DNA from: an uncultured Saccharospirillaceae bacterium
GTDB taxonomy: Bacteria; Pseudomonadota; Gammaproteobacteria; Pseudomonadales; Oceanobacteraceae
NCBI GenBank assembly: GCA_947499545.1
Contig: CANMOZ010000022.1
Span: forward strand, 1 to 62,330
DNA: 62,330 nt
Direction of reading: 5' to 3'
The notes under the pieces were generated by a model. It did not search any database. It had not been told where the DNA came from and saw nothing but the letters and a program-made list of their open reading frames with translations. The position numbers and the translations under genes were made by a program. Below are positions 15,016-24,721 of the stretch, in pieces. Within the stretch, counting starts at the first letter, position 1; every line of letters begins with the position of its first letter.

Positions 15016-18000
15016 ATGCCAGCATGTGCACGGATGGGCGACCCTCACGCTTGCCCAATAACAGGTCATGGAATAACACCCATTATTATGGGATCACCCA
15101 ATACCTATTTTGATGGGCAACCGGCCGCCTGTGTTGGGCACAAGACTGCATGCGGCGCCACCATTGTGGTGGGTTTTCCTAAGTTTACCGTGAACGGATT
15201 ACCGGTGGCTTATATGGGAAGCCCAACCACACACGGCGGTTTAGTCATTGCGGGCTCCCCGGATATATTCGCAGCCAGCATGGGTGGGAACCCCATAGAT
15301 TTTCAGAAGATGGGAGCCATTGACGAAGCAGGTGAGCTTGATAAAACCAAAATGGCTGAGCTGTTAGCGGACCCCGGCTTGGAATCTAAAGCCCTGATGG
15401 CAGGCGCGACGGTAAACCTTGAAGCGCAAACCTTTCATTTTCTCGACCCGGTGATGTCAATCTTTCAGCGACGAGCGGCTGAGATACCCACGCTCAGCAC
15501 CACGATGGCCAGGCTCTCAAAACAATTAAAAAACGAGGGCAATAAACTATTAGATGCTGAAAACCCCGAGCAAGGCCCACCGACTAAAGAAGAGCAAGAC
15601 GAAAAGCAGTTAATTGTTCAGGTCGTGGGTAAAGAGCATAACGACGATCAGCGCATTCTGATTTGTGATGAGGGCGGTAATAAACTCGGTAAAACCGAAG
15701 AACGCAGCAAAGAGCCCTTTAGCTACCAGAACTCAAAAACCGAAACCGAATCCATTGATAACGAGCTGCATATTTGGCCCTGGCCCAAGGATGAACCCGA
15801 GCGCGTACTGAAGCTGGAAGTGCAAGCGATATGCGGAGGTCCCATTGAATTACCCTTAATGGATAAAGCCATTGCCACCTATAAAAGAACCGCCCGTCAA
15901 TCCAATGTGATTTGCCCAGTCGTCCCGGCTTCTTTAGTTGAAAATGCTCGCCCATCACCCATTGAAGGCAAAGAAGGGAACCGCGCCATAAACAGCGTTC
16001 TGGCTAAAACCCGTACGGGTTATCTCTATATTTTTAATCATGGAAAGCTTTGGCGAGAGTTGGAAATACGACAAGAAGAACAAGAAGGAAAAATCACCAC
16101 CTACCACGACGTCCGATTGAGTGCTCATCGAGAGGGCCCGAGCCCAGATGCCCCCTTTAAAGAACCATCAGGCGAAGATAAAGGCATACGTGAGGTCGAA
16201 GGCAAAGGCTTAAAAGACATTTGGTTACCAATCCAGTGGAACCAGAGACGTCAGCAAATCGAGGTCATGTACACAGAGGCCCAAATACCGGCGGCTCGGT
16301 TAAATCGCTTTGAACGTGATCCAAAGCTAAGAAAGCGCAGAACCCAACCCATTGACCTCAACATCATCGAAGCCAGGGTTGAGCATGAAAAGTATCGCCG
16401 CGACATTATCCTAGGCGATTGTATGCCCAAGGTGAGGCCACGTTCTCCTATTGAGGAATGGGAGTTTGATTTCCCCGCCGCTCACTTGCTGAGTCTGCAC
16501 GGTGCTCACCCCTTTCAGGCTTACAAGAAAGCCGAAACCTATCAGCTGGGTAATATGAAACCCAAGCAATACACCGATCATTATGGCTATGTTGAAAAGG
16601 ATTACGGCATTGGCTATCAGGGCATGAATGAGAAGTTCGCTGAGCGAGTGATTGCTCGACACTACAAAAAAGAAGAGCCCCACATTGAAAGCAGTGCTTT
16701 AGCCATTCATATCCAAGAGGCCCTTTTAAAAGAGAAAACCCTAAATCAAAAAGCGGGCAGCCCTAAGAAAAAGCGTACCCCTGAAGAGATTAAGGCAGCT
16801 AAGTTAGAAGACAAGCAAAAGAAAGCACAGGACAACCAAGAAAAAGAAGACGTGAAAAAAGACCGTAGTTTTTGGACGGATGGGAAACACGTCACCATTG
16901 CCGAAGCCGAAGAAGCCTTCTTCGATGCAAGAACCCGTAAGATTGGGGTGATTCAAGTCGAAGACCCCCTTTATAGAGCACGTCACTTAAAAGAACGCTT
17001 GATCGAAAACAAAAACCTACTAGAGCTATTAGGCGCCTTATCGGAAAGCCGGCCGCATTACAAAAGTGCGCTCTTAATGGATCGCTATCTGGCTCCTAAA
17101 AAAATAGCCGGTCAGAAAAACCCATACTATACCGACTTTGAAAGCATCTCCGAAGAAGGGCGCAGGCGCCTTGGGTATACACTCACCAAAACCGAACGCG
17201 CACTCATCAGTAAGTACATTTTGGAAGTGCAAGACGGCCTAGCCACTTGGATTAAAGCGCACTTGCATCATTATGCGTTAGCGGATTTATTTAGCATGAG
17301 TGGCGTGGATTATATGGGCGCCTTTAAGCTGACTATTGAACTCATTCAGTGGGCTTCCATGCCATTGCACGTCATAAATTCCATCGATGGTGATATTACT
17401 CAGCGAGATACCACCAAAGGTCAGAAATGGCTGTATCAGCTCGTCACACAACGATCAGCCCCATTATTTGAAATGCTGTTTCCTGAAACCAGCCTAGAAA
17501 TCCTGCAACAGCCTTACATCGTGCCAGAACAAGATGAAAACCTGGGGGATGGAGTCTTTCGTGGGGCTGAAGTCGCTAAGCTCATGGCAATGCCTAAATT
17601 CGAAGAACCAGCAGAGACCATCGACGGAATGCTGCTGTCGAGTTTAGACCCCGTCAACGACTTAACCTTTTCCTGGCTTAAAAACTACAATGGCTTTTTA
17701 GCCTTACTCTACAGCAACTTCTCACAAATCATTAGCGAATCCATTGATGCAGCGACGGGCATCCAAAAGAAAATCCAAACCAACGGGTCACAGCTTAAGA
17801 AAATTAAAGCGAGCATTCCGGGTGCAAGTGATCTTCTAAGAAGAGCCAAAGGCAAAGAGGCCAATAAATTAAAAAGACTCTTGATCGATCATGGACGGGA
17901 GTGGATTGACTTAAACCAAGTCAACATTAACTTACAGCGAAGCTGTTTCCCACATGAGTTAAAAGATTTAATACTCAAAATCGTCCAAGAAGGCGAAGAT

Positions 18001-19722
18001 TTAAATGACTACTATCTTGTGACCCTTCAGGATTTATCTGGCCCTAATGAAGCCAAGTCTCTCTATGCTAAAGTTCATTACTCAGCCCAGGCATATGACT
18101 TAAACGCCAAGCCTTTAGGCAGCTCGCAAGGGTTGGATGATTTTAACAAAGAGTTTTTTAATAACAGCGATCTATCACCACAGCATGTGATGGTCATCAA
18201 GAAAAGTAACAAAACGCTGATCAACCAAGTTAAAAAGATTAATGAACTCCATACTCAGCGTATCCAATACGAAGGCTCTATAAAAACCCTTAATGAACAA
18301 ATCAAGCACATTCATCATAACACGCCTTACTTAAAGAGATTGCTTGAAAAAGCAGAAGTTGAAAAAGCTCGTGTTGAAAAAATCATTCAAGAAGACGAAG
18401 TCTTACCCAGAATTAAAGGCAATATATATTTGCCAAGCATTATATCCGCGATTGAAGTTATCAACTTATATTGCAATGAAATTGAACCGCGCAATGAAAA
18501 TATTGAATTTAAAGGGAAGGTAAGAACGAATTTAGGCTTGCTTGGTGCTGCCTTAGATACGGTAGTGGCTTTAGAGGTGCTGGCTGCTAAAACGATAGAA
18601 GGGAATATATTCTCCAAAATGATGGCGGTGGGTAAAGATACTCCACCAAGCTGGTGGAGAAGTAAAATACCCTTTTTAAGCTATGACTTTGCAGAAAAGT
18701 TAGTTCGAAGATTAACGGTAGGGACGGTAGTGGGTGCCGCAGCAGGTTTCCTGGCATTAACAACAAGTGTAATGGATACCTGTACTGAATGGAATCGGCG
18801 TAACTATGGTGCGGCAGTGGGCTATGCGATGATCAGTACCGCTGCACTGATTGGCTTAGGTTCTTTATTCTTTGCAATTAAACCAGGTTTGGCGGTAGCC
18901 AGCATCCCTTATATTGGTGGTTTTCTTGGGGTATTGTTTTCCAACCCCCCGGCGCTTTTGGTGATAGGGCTTGTCATCGGCGGTACCGCTCTCATTATGG
19001 CGTTTGATAATTCACAGCTGGAGCTTTGGCTTTCAAACGGCCCCTTTTCAACAAAACCTAACCAAAGTAATCATAAACATTTAACCCAGAATGAAGATGA
19101 GAGTTTTTACCGTTTATTTATATTACTGGTGAAACCTAGTATTGAAATACGAGTAAATCCTTTGCCACCAGAAGCTTTTGATGGTCCCAATGCCGTTGTT
19201 AGGGTGAATAATCCTTTAAGCAGTATGGGAGCAGAAATAGATGAAAAAGATACACTCAATGTAGTGATCCGTCATTCGACTTGCCGGGCGCATCATGGGT
19301 TGGGTCACACCTATCATATGAATGATCGATCACTGAATAAATGCACGGTCTCGACCGATGTGAAGGTGCCCATTCTTAAAGTGGTCGCTCATGCGGATTA
19401 TAACGAATACTACGTTCGAATCATGTCAGGATGTAATGAGCGTATGTGCCCACATTCAGATGCCAAAAGACGTAATCGAATTGATCACTTAAAAGTATGG
19501 GCACAAGCTTATTATCGTACCAACGAAGGCGGCGTTGAATATACGCGTATCTCTCCAGGGCTAGACCCTACAGATAAAACTCGAACCCTAACGATTGATG
19601 ACATACAGGATCATACAAAAGAAGCATCTAAAAAGTTTTGGGTGACGGAAGATAAAAACCAAGCAAAAAAAGCATTACAAGATTATTTAAATGAATTAGA
19701 AAAAGAACTGGAGCCTGCTTAA
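15016..19722 (+). CDS. PAAR-domain effector with VasX-like region and C-terminal membrane helices
   Basis: 1568 aa. Residues 1-95 are a PAAR domain (MPACARMGDPHACPITGHG, repeated GSPNTY/GSPTTHGG turns), the metal-binding tip that caps VgrG or phage spikes. Residues about 300-375 (CPVVPASLVEN ... RTGYLYIFNHGKLW) resemble the N-terminal domain of VasX-type T6SS toxins. Four hydrophobic segments lie at about 1232-1255, 1269-1290, 1293-1310 and 1315-1332, fitting a pore-forming toxin. A Cys/His-rich C-terminus follows. Its stop overlaps the next start by one base (TAATG). Placed beside the phage spike operon but transcribed toward it; delivery by the phage tail or by a host T6SS are both possible. 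Confidence 0.8.
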   Translation: MPACARMGDPHACPITGHGITPIIMGSPNTYFDGQPAACVGHKTACGATIVVGFPKFTVNGLPVAYMGSPTTHGGLVIAGSPDIFAASMGGNPIDFQKMGAIDEAGELDKTKMAELLADPGLESKALMAGATVNLEAQTFHFLDPVMSIFQRRAAEIPTLSTTMARLSKQLKNEGNKLLDAENPEQGPPTKEEQDEKQLIVQVVGKEHNDDQRILICDEGGNKLGKTEERSKEPFSYQNSKTETESIDNELHIWPWPKDEPERVLKLEVQAICGGPIELPLMDKAIATYKRTARQSNVICPVVPASLVENARPSPIEGKEGNRAINSVLAKTRTGYLYIFNHGKLWRELEIRQEEQEGKITTYHDVRLSAHREGPSPDAPFKEPSGEDKGIREVEGKGLKDIWLPIQWNQRRQQIEVMYTEAQIPAARLNRFERDPKLRKRRTQPIDLNIIEARVEHEKYRRDIILGDCMPKVRPRSPIEEWEFDFPAAHLLSLHGAHPFQAYKKAETYQLGNMKPKQYTDHYGYVEKDYGIGYQGMNEKFAERVIARHYKKEEPHIESSALAIHIQEALLKEKTLNQKAGSPKKKRTPEEIKAAKLEDKQKKAQDNQEKEDVKKDRSFWTDGKHVTIAEAEEAFFDARTRKIGVIQVEDPLYRARHLKERLIENKNLLELLGALSESRPHYKSALLMDRYLAPKKIAGQKNPYYTDFESISEEGRRRLGYTLTKTERALISKYILEVQDGLATWIKAHLHHYALADLFSMSGVDYMGAFKLTIELIQWASMPLHVINSIDGDITQRDTTKGQKWLYQLVTQRSAPLFEMLFPETSLEILQQPYIVPEQDENLGDGVFRGAEVAKLMAMPKFEEPAETIDGMLLSSLDPVNDLTFSWLKNYNGFLALLYSNFSQIISESIDAATGIQKKIQTNGSQLKKIKASIPGASDLLRRAKGKEANKLKRLLIDHGREWIDLNQVNINLQRSCFPHELKDLILKIVQEGEDLNDYYLVTLQDLSGPNEAKSLYAKVHYSAQAYDLNAKPLGSSQGLDDFNKEFFNNSDLSPQHVMVIKKSNKTLINQVKKINELHTQRIQYEGSIKTLNEQIKHIHHNTPYLKRLLEKAEVEKARVEKIIQEDEVLPRIKGNIYLPSIISAIEVINLYCNEIEPRNENIEFKGKVRTNLGLLGAALDTVVALEVLAAKTIEGNIFSKMMAVGKDTPPSWWRSKIPFLSYDFAEKLVRRLTVGTVVGAAAGFLALTTSVMDTCTEWNRRNYGAAVGYAMISTAALIGLGSLFFAIKPGLAVASIPYIGGFLGVLFSNPPALLVIGLVIGGTALIMAFDNSQLELWLSNGPFSTKPNQSNHKHLTQNEDESFYRLFILLVKPSIEIRVNPLPPEAFDGPNAVVRVNNPLSSMGAEIDEKDTLNVVIRHSTCRAHHGLGHTYHMNDRSLNKCTVSTDVKVPILKVVAHADYNEYYVRIMSGCNERMCPHSDAKRRNRIDHLKVWAQAYYRTNEGGVEYTRISPGLDPTDKTRTLTIDDIQDHTKEASKKFWVTEDKNQAKKALQDYLNELEKELEPA

Positions 19723-20771
19723 TGATCCGAGATCGTCAACCCAATGTGTACGCCGCAACGGCGTACAACTCTGAACACTTGCCTGTTTTAACTGAAGATG
19801 ACATTCCTGAAAGAAAGAAAGAGCTGTTGGGGAAACCTTTGCCTTTTGGACATACTGATATCAATACGGTTCCTTATTATATCTACGACACTGAAAACAT
19901 TGACTCTATAAATGAAACCGAGAGTAAAAGCGATGAGGAACTGATAGAAAATAGTGAAAAAAGCCATATTAACATTGATATGAAATGGAATCATCGTTGT
20001 ATTCGATACGATTCAATCAGTTCATGGTCTCAGGCTTTAGTCATGCTCTACATGCTTTGTAAATACACTACCCCTTTTATGTTTGGATTCATGTTTATAG
20101 CTGGAATGATTCTTGATCTTATAGATGAGGGAATCCTGTTTACACAAGAGAGTTTCGAGCTTACTCTTATGATGACGGCAATGCCATTTTCACTCTATCT
20201 TTTATCCTGGTTTATAATGCAATTACCGACCCATTGGTGGCTGCGTAATAGTAAAGGTGCCGAATGGGAATTAAACCGTGAAACTGGGATGGTCAAGGTT
20301 TTTGATTATAAAACGGAACAGTATTACGAAACGAAAAAACCAAGTGTTTTTGAACGGCCATTCTATGAATTTGAGCCCGTGATTTTTAAAGTACCTAACC
20401 GTCATGGAGGGCTAGAAGAGTGCTTAGTATTGCGTCACCGAAAAAAAGCCTATGCCGTTAACTTTGGTTGCTTCACTACTTCATTACGTGAGCCTGAATG
20501 GGTCAAGTTTTGGCATTACATCCAGAATTATATGGATATAAGTAAACCCCTTCCGGATACACCTCAACTTGAAAGTTCTAGGCAATACGATCCGACGACA
20601 ATCGCTTACGATGCAAAGACTGGACGTAATCCTCGTTACTGGCGAGATATGAGCGAAGAGGAATATAAACGAATTAAAGATAAAGCAAACACGCCTGGGT
20701 ATATTATTGCGGATGCATATCCTTGCATCATTAAAGAGCGTGCTAAACAAGGAAGCCTGGCGACTGCTTAA
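19722..20771 (+). CDS. Two-TM membrane protein (DUF6708-like), candidate immunity partner
   Basis: 349 aa, translationally coupled to the PAAR effector (one-base overlap). Two hydrophobic segments (about 113-137 and 150-170) with a soluble C-terminal domain suggest an inner-membrane protein, the typical location of immunity proteins against pore-forming effectors. Similarity to DUF6708 proteins seen near T6SS effectors is my impression, not a search result. It could alternatively be an accessory chaperone. Confidence 0.6.
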   Translation: MIRDRQPNVYAATAYNSEHLPVLTEDDIPERKKELLGKPLPFGHTDINTVPYYIYDTENIDSINETESKSDEELIENSEKSHINIDMKWNHRCIRYDSISSWSQALVMLYMLCKYTTPFMFGFMFIAGMILDLIDEGILFTQESFELTLMMTAMPFSLYLLSWFIMQLPTHWWLRNSKGAEWELNRETGMVKVFDYKTEQYYETKKPSVFERPFYEFEPVIFKVPNRHGGLEECLVLRHRKKAYAVNFGCFTTSLREPEWVKFWHYIQNYMDISKPLPDTPQLESSRQYDPTTIAYDAKTGRNPRYWRDMSEEEYKRIKDKANTPGYIIADAYPCIIKERAKQGSLATA

Positions 20772-20780
20772 CAAATAGAT

Positions 20781-20796
20781 GGCGCATCCCTGCGCC
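20781..20796 (+). terminator. Weak hairpin after the effector operon
   Basis: GGCGCA, TCCC, TGCGCC shortly after the stop codon, followed only by TCTT. Position fits an operon end but the T-tract is poor. Confidence 0.35.
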
Positions 20797-20906
20797 TCTT
20801 GAGCACCAACGCCTATGGGCCTAACTTGGGTCTGCTTTTAAGCAAAGATACCCATTGACGTTAGATGGCGAATCATATCGAATGTTTGATTCGTACTCAA
20901 GGGTAG

Positions 20907-21509
20907 TTAGGGTTTTAATAAAATGAGCAGCAGGATTAGTATGGAAATGTAAAAAAATACCAATAAGACGAGGTTGATGATAATAATAGATTGAATTTCC
21001 TCAGCGTTTCCGTGCATTTGCTTTTTGATTGCATCCCCTAACTTCTCATTGCCATTAGAATATACTTTCTTGTGTTTTTCGTATTCCTCACCGAATACAA
21101 TATCTCGAGCATTTTGCAAATGCCCGTCCATGATGTAGTTAAAGGCATCTAATTCCATTGCAACCAGCTTTTCATTTGCAGAGACTATCTCTGATGTTGC
21201 TATGGCTTGATAACTGGTTGGAGCTATGCGCTGTATATCTGACAATGTTCGATCTAGCTGATTCACTAATGTTTGGTATTCGCGGTATAAACTGTAATCT
21301 CCAGAGAGAGACGCAATCTTTGTTGTTTTAGTTAAGGACTCATCAAAATAAAGGACTTTGTAGTAGAGAGATGTAAGGGGCAGCTCTTCTGATCGTAAAA
21401 TAGATGCATTATCGTTAATAATTGAAGTGGTATATAAACTCCAAAGTAATTGAAAAGTCGCTATGACAGCAAGACCAATGGCAATTTTGGTTTTGGATAC
21501 TTTATTCAT
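20907..21509 (-). CDS. Four-helix-bundle sensor-like membrane protein, no signalling domain
   Basis: About 200 aa from the ATG at 21509, which places the first TM helix (KIAIGLAVIATFQLLWSLY) at the N-terminus; in-frame ATGs at 21527 and 21593 are alternatives. A periplasmic helical domain of about 140 aa resembles the 4HB_MCP ligand-binding module, and a second TM helix ends the protein. The HAMP and methyl-accepting regions of a chemoreceptor are absent. It may interfere with host receptors or act as an exclusion protein; this is speculative. Confidence 0.55.
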   Translation of the reverse strand: MNKVSKTKIAIGLAVIATFQLLWSLYTTSIINDNASILRSEELPLTSLYYKVLYFDESLTKTTKIASLSGDYSLYREYQTLVNQLDRTLSDIQRIAPTSYQAIATSEIVSANEKLVAMELDAFNYIMDGHLQNARDIVFGEEYEKHKKVYSNGNEKLGDAIKKQMHGNAEEIQSIIIINLVLLVFFYISILILLLILLKP

Positions 21510-21600
21510 GTGATCAGCATTTTGCATGCAGCGTCCCAAAGTGATCCCGGATGAACAGTGGTTGGAATTTGCCAAAAACAGCCGGTTAAGCATCTCAGGT

Positions 21601-21642
21601 TAGCCGGGTCTGCCCAGGAAGCTACAAAAGCGGACCCGGCTA
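21601..21642. repeat. 10-bp inverted repeat (TAGCCGGGTC)
   Basis: Perfect arms at 21601-21610 and 21633-21642, spacer 22 nt, between two minus-strand genes. No T-tract directly follows on either strand; role unknown. Confidence 0.5.
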
Positions 21643-21698
21643 TTAAAGGAGGAATGCGTCTTCCCTCCATATTCAAGGCTAGCCTATGAACCGGATTC

Positions 21699-22007
21699 TT
21701 ATTCTTGGTGAACTTTTCTGAGAAAGCTTGCTAGGCTCTCAATGTCAATCTCGCTTGATTTATACCTTGACCAATTATCATTCCTGTCGCATGGCACCCA
21801 TACATGTTGCCCGTTCGCAAGCGCTAAACCTTTTGCATAAATGAGAGCATTTTCAAAATCCTCAAACTCAATGCTTAGCAAAGGCTCTTTGAGCTTTGCG
21901 GCTATGCAACCAGAACTGCCTTTTAGTTGATAAACTAAGTAGTCACCGATATCGGCTTCTATTGGCGCTTTTCCTCTTCCCGGTAAAATAATGAGTTCAT
22001 CTAGCAT
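21699..22007 (-). CDS. Small protein of unknown function
   Basis: 102 aa from the ATG at 22007, which has AAGG at a good 7-nt spacing; the frame is open up to 22106 but lacks a ribosome-binding site there. Soluble, mixed alpha/beta (LPGRGKAPIEADIGDYLVYQ, NGQHVWVPCDRNDNWSRY). Located between the tail operon terminator and the sensor-like gene, it belongs to the accessory block. Family not recognised. Confidence 0.5.
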   Translation of the reverse strand: MLDELIILPGRGKAPIEADIGDYLVYQLKGSSGCIAAKLKEPLLSIEFEDFENALIYAKGLALANGQHVWVPCDRNDNWSRYKSSEIDIESLASFLRKVHQE

Positions 22008-22154
22008 GAGTGACCTTATATTGTCATTATTATGAAAGTATGAGAGGTAAGAGAAAGTCACCGGTAGTGAATGGAGTGCTTTAAAGTCAAAGCCGGTCAG
22101 GCTCATGACCGCTTAGCTACCGGCAACTCTCTAACTTTAGAATAGACAAAAAGA

Positions 22155-22172
22155 AGCGCCCATTTGGGCGCT
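22155..22172 (-). terminator. Terminator of the leftward morphogenesis operon
   Basis: An 8-bp stem AGCGCCCA/TGGGCGCT with a 2-nt loop, followed on the minus strand by TCTTTTTG. It lies about 95 nt beyond the spike gene stop. Confidence 0.75.
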
Positions 22173-22242
22173 GAAAGGTATTTTTATTGTGGGATTGTCT
22201 TTGGAGTGTTTAAAAGAAAGTAACACTCTTGTTTAATCCTGC

Positions 22243-22266
22243 CACCTAGTCGACTGGCTAGGTTTT
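22243..22266 (+). terminator. Terminator-like hairpin facing the tail operon
   Basis: CCTAG ... CTAGG then TTTT on the plus strand, overlapping the spike gene stop. Its arms match those of 14878-14893. Confidence 0.45.
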
Positions 22267-23419
22267 ACTGACTGATGCTGCTTAGCTTGCCTTTGCTGCC
22301 ATTGGCTGCGGCTTGTTTACCGCTGATGGCTCCTGCTTGATTGGGTGGCGGTGAGTCACCATGATTGTGGCTTGCGATAATCCCTAGCGCATCCGCAATG
22401 GTTTGCATAAAGTCCCCAATGACTACAAGAGCATTGGTGCTGCCTGTTCCGATATGAACCGCTGAGCCTTGAAGCATTAATGGGCCTGAAGCAATTAGAC
22501 TCATAGGCCCACCGGATTGCTGATTAAATTGACTACCGGCTTGCTGGGTTACTTGGCTGGCTGCATTGAAAGTAGCGTTGCCACCAGCTTTTAGGCTGAC
22601 GTTGGCTTTTGCTTCAGTTAAAACGTCTGCCCCTGCGGTTTGATTGATATTGCTGGCAGCATTTAATATCGCATCGACCTCTGTTTTTTGATGAATATTC
22701 TTTTTAGCTAGCTGCCTGATTTCTCCATTGGCTTTATCTTCTATGTCTTCCCCAGCGGTTCGGGTGGCTCGGTCCGAGGCCAGCTCATTTATAGACCCCC
22801 CTGCAATCAGGTTGACCACGCTTTCTGATAAAGAATGGATTGCACCGGCCTCTGTTTGTTTCGTTCCTTGGATTTCTTCTGTGGAATGCTCAGCTATTTT
22901 CTTGATTTCGTTGCCTAAGTTCGATATTTTTTGCGCCGCCTCCTCGAGCATGATTTGTGTGGAATCATGAATGACCTCGTCAGTGGTGCGCGTCCAATTC
23001 CCTCGGTTGCCAACCTGCTGTGCTACCCCTGGACGCTGCTGCCAGACTTGATCTCTCTCCTCGAGCTGAGGCAACCCTTTTCGTTCACCGAGAACCGCGC
23101 TTATATAGGGCCGTTCAGGTAATCCGTAAAACCAATTGAGCGCAACCAATACTCCGATTTCCGGCAACCCAAAAAAACCACGCTCATGCCCGGCTGCAGG
23201 AATGCCTAGAGGTACGGCTTCTAAAATAATATCGAGTGGCTCCAGGTCTTTATTAAGAATTTGCACGTCGACGGCATAACGTGGCCTAAAGTTGTTCGCT
23301 ATTCCTCCGGACTTTGAGGCGTCTTGGATTTTGATCACTTCAGCCATCACCGGCAGATGATAACCCGCTACCAGTTCTGGAAATTCCCGCGCTATTTGTT
23401 TTCTTAATGTCTCATTCAT
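22265..23419 (-). CDS. Baseplate spike protein, gpV-like
   Basis: 384 aa from the ATG at 23419, which overlaps the stop of the hub gene (ATGA) and has AAAGG upstream. The N-terminus is an OB-fold region (VMAEVIKIQDAS ... VDVQILNKDLEPL). Residues about 130-330 are repetitive and Ala/Gln/Gly-rich (AGGSINELAS, AGADVLTEAKANVSLKAGGNATF), as in the triple beta-helix of spikes. The C-terminal HNHGDSPPPN is a typical tip segment. Last gene of the leftward operon; it punctures the outer membrane on tail contraction. Confidence 0.82.
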   Translation of the reverse strand: MNETLRKQIAREFPELVAGYHLPVMAEVIKIQDASKSGGIANNFRPRYAVDVQILNKDLEPLDIILEAVPLGIPAAGHERGFFGLPEIGVLVALNWFYGLPERPYISAVLGERKGLPQLEERDQVWQQRPGVAQQVGNRGNWTRTTDEVIHDSTQIMLEEAAQKISNLGNEIKKIAEHSTEEIQGTKQTEAGAIHSLSESVVNLIAGGSINELASDRATRTAGEDIEDKANGEIRQLAKKNIHQKTEVDAILNAASNINQTAGADVLTEAKANVSLKAGGNATFNAASQVTQQAGSQFNQQSGGPMSLIASGPLMLQGSAVHIGTGSTNALVVIGDFMQTIADALGIIASHNHGDSPPPNQAGAISGKQAAANGSKGKLSSISQ

Positions 23420-24150
23420 CGGATGGCCTTTAAGTGGGTATGCCAGGGGTTTTGCGACCAGCCCAAACGCATGACCTCTCCTTGCCATTCAACCTTAGTG
23501 ACCCAACGACTAATGCCTTGGGTTTGGATTTTGACGCCAGGTCTGAGCCTTGGAAGGACAGGAATGCTGGCTCCTTCATGGGTTGGGTTTTTAAGAAGCT
23601 CGACAGGTAATGAGATGGCCTTTTGGCCCATTAATGATTGTGGCCAGCTTCCAACGTATAAACGCCCATCGGGTTGCTGGTGCCAGCAATATTGGTGAGT
23701 CCGCCATAGGGTGCCGATCATATCCAGCGCCATATAGCCCCCGCCGATGTGCTGGAATCTAGGGATCAACTGACTCACCCAATCGGCTTGCTCAAGCACA
23801 AACTTGAGCCCGGTTTTTTCACTGACGACTTCCAGCACCTGCTGCACATTGCAGTGCCTTAGCGAGATCGAAAGTCGTTGATTCAACGCTGCGGAAAACT
23901 CTCTAGCCAGTACTGTATAAACATCAGGCGCCTTACTGGATACAGACTCAACATAACCCCAAAACACCCTTCTTGGTGCTAATTCGTCCACTGAGAGGCT
24001 AATTTCGAGTAATTGACCTGGTGTTGGCGTTTGCGTGACATCTGTAAAAGTCACCAGTGCACGACCAGGCGTGGCCCATTCCAACAAGACTTGTTGGCCA
24101 ATGAGTTTAATCGATTGATCATTAAGCTGAGCGAGCGGGGTCAGTTTCAT
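23416..24150 (-). CDS. Baseplate hub protein, gpD/gp27-like
   Basis: 244 aa. Beta-rich with an N-terminal barrel-like part (QQVLLEWATPGRALVTFTDV) and a domain containing QQVLEVVSEKTGLKFVLEQ, reminiscent of phage late-control/hub proteins that bind the spike. Shorter than P2 gpD (387 aa). Start overlaps the preceding gene end by 29 nt and stop overlaps the spike start. Assignment relies partly on gene order. Confidence 0.65.
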   Translation of the reverse strand: MKLTPLAQLNDQSIKLIGQQVLLEWATPGRALVTFTDVTQTPTPGQLLEISLSVDELAPRRVFWGYVESVSSKAPDVYTVLAREFSAALNQRLSISLRHCNVQQVLEVVSEKTGLKFVLEQADWVSQLIPRFQHIGGGYMALDMIGTLWRTHQYCWHQQPDGRLYVGSWPQSLMGQKAISLPVELLKNPTHEGASIPVLPRLRPGVKIQTQGISRWVTKVEWQGEVMRLGWSQNPWHTHLKAIR

Positions 24151-24721
24151 CAGTCGAATCCGGAGCTAAGAGCTGATCCACTTTTTTTAAGAACTGCTCA
24201 AACTGGTTGTATTGTTTTTTGATGGCGGTTTCGTCGCTGGATTCATTCCCAGTCGATTGGGCGATGGAGGTGCCTTGAGTGGTATCAGCTTGGGTCGTCT
24301 GTTTTGCTTTGAGTTCTTTTTGTCGAGCTTCCTTAGCCTCAGCGACAGAGTTGTATTGCAACAGGGAGAAGTTAACCGACCAGGCTAAGAGCCCTTCGGT
24401 TTTTCGATAACTTAAATTCCCATCAAAGATGACTTCCCGAATATCCGCTACCTTGGCTTCATCGTGCTGGATGCGATACACCCGGCGGCGGCCATCTTCT
24501 TCAACGGCTTCGGCGAGTTTTATTAAATCCGTCAGATGTTCCCCTTGTTCAAAAGGTAGCTGACAAGCAACAGACAAGGTTTTGGCCTTGCTGCCTTCGG
24601 TCGTGGTGAGGGTGCTGCTGGTGTTGCCATCAAGCTTTTTGTTTTTTAATGGCAAGGTCACTGAGGCAATAATGTTTTTGGCTCTTAATTCAAATAACTT
24701 GCCTTGATGCTCAAAGATCAT
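24122..24721 (-). CDS. Tail/baseplate protein with N-terminal beta domain
   Basis: 199 aa. The first ~115 residues are beta-rich (MIFEHQGKLFELRAKNIIAS ... WSVNFSLLQYNSVAEAKEAR) and resemble tube-initiator or LysM-adjacent baseplate proteins; the remainder is charged and low-complexity. It lies in a chain of ATGA-type overlaps between hub and tail-fibre genes, where P2 has gpU. Exact role not certain. Confidence 0.5.
   Translation of the reverse strand: MIFEHQGKLFELRAKNIIASVTLPLKNKKLDGNTSSTLTTTEGSKAKTLSVACQLPFEQGEHLTDLIKLAEAVEEDGRRRVYRIQHDEAKVADIREVIFDGNLSYRKTEGLLAWSVNFSLLQYNSVAEAKEARQKELKAKQTTQADTTQGTSIAQSTGNESSDETAIKKQYNQFEQFLKKVDQLLAPDSTDETDPARSA

Noticed and set aside
15016-19722. Rhs/polymorphic toxin with YD repeats
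   Set aside because: No YD repeats or RHS core motif are visible after the PAAR domain; the VasX-like region and TM helices point to a different effector type.
20907-21593. Complete methyl-accepting chemotaxis receptor
   Set aside because: The protein ends right after the second TM helix; HAMP and the cytoplasmic signalling hairpin are absent.
22265-23488. Spike gene starting at 23488
   Set aside because: The extra 23 codons overlap the hub gene deeply, whereas the ATG at 23419 forms an ATGA overlap with the hub stop and has a ribosome-binding site.
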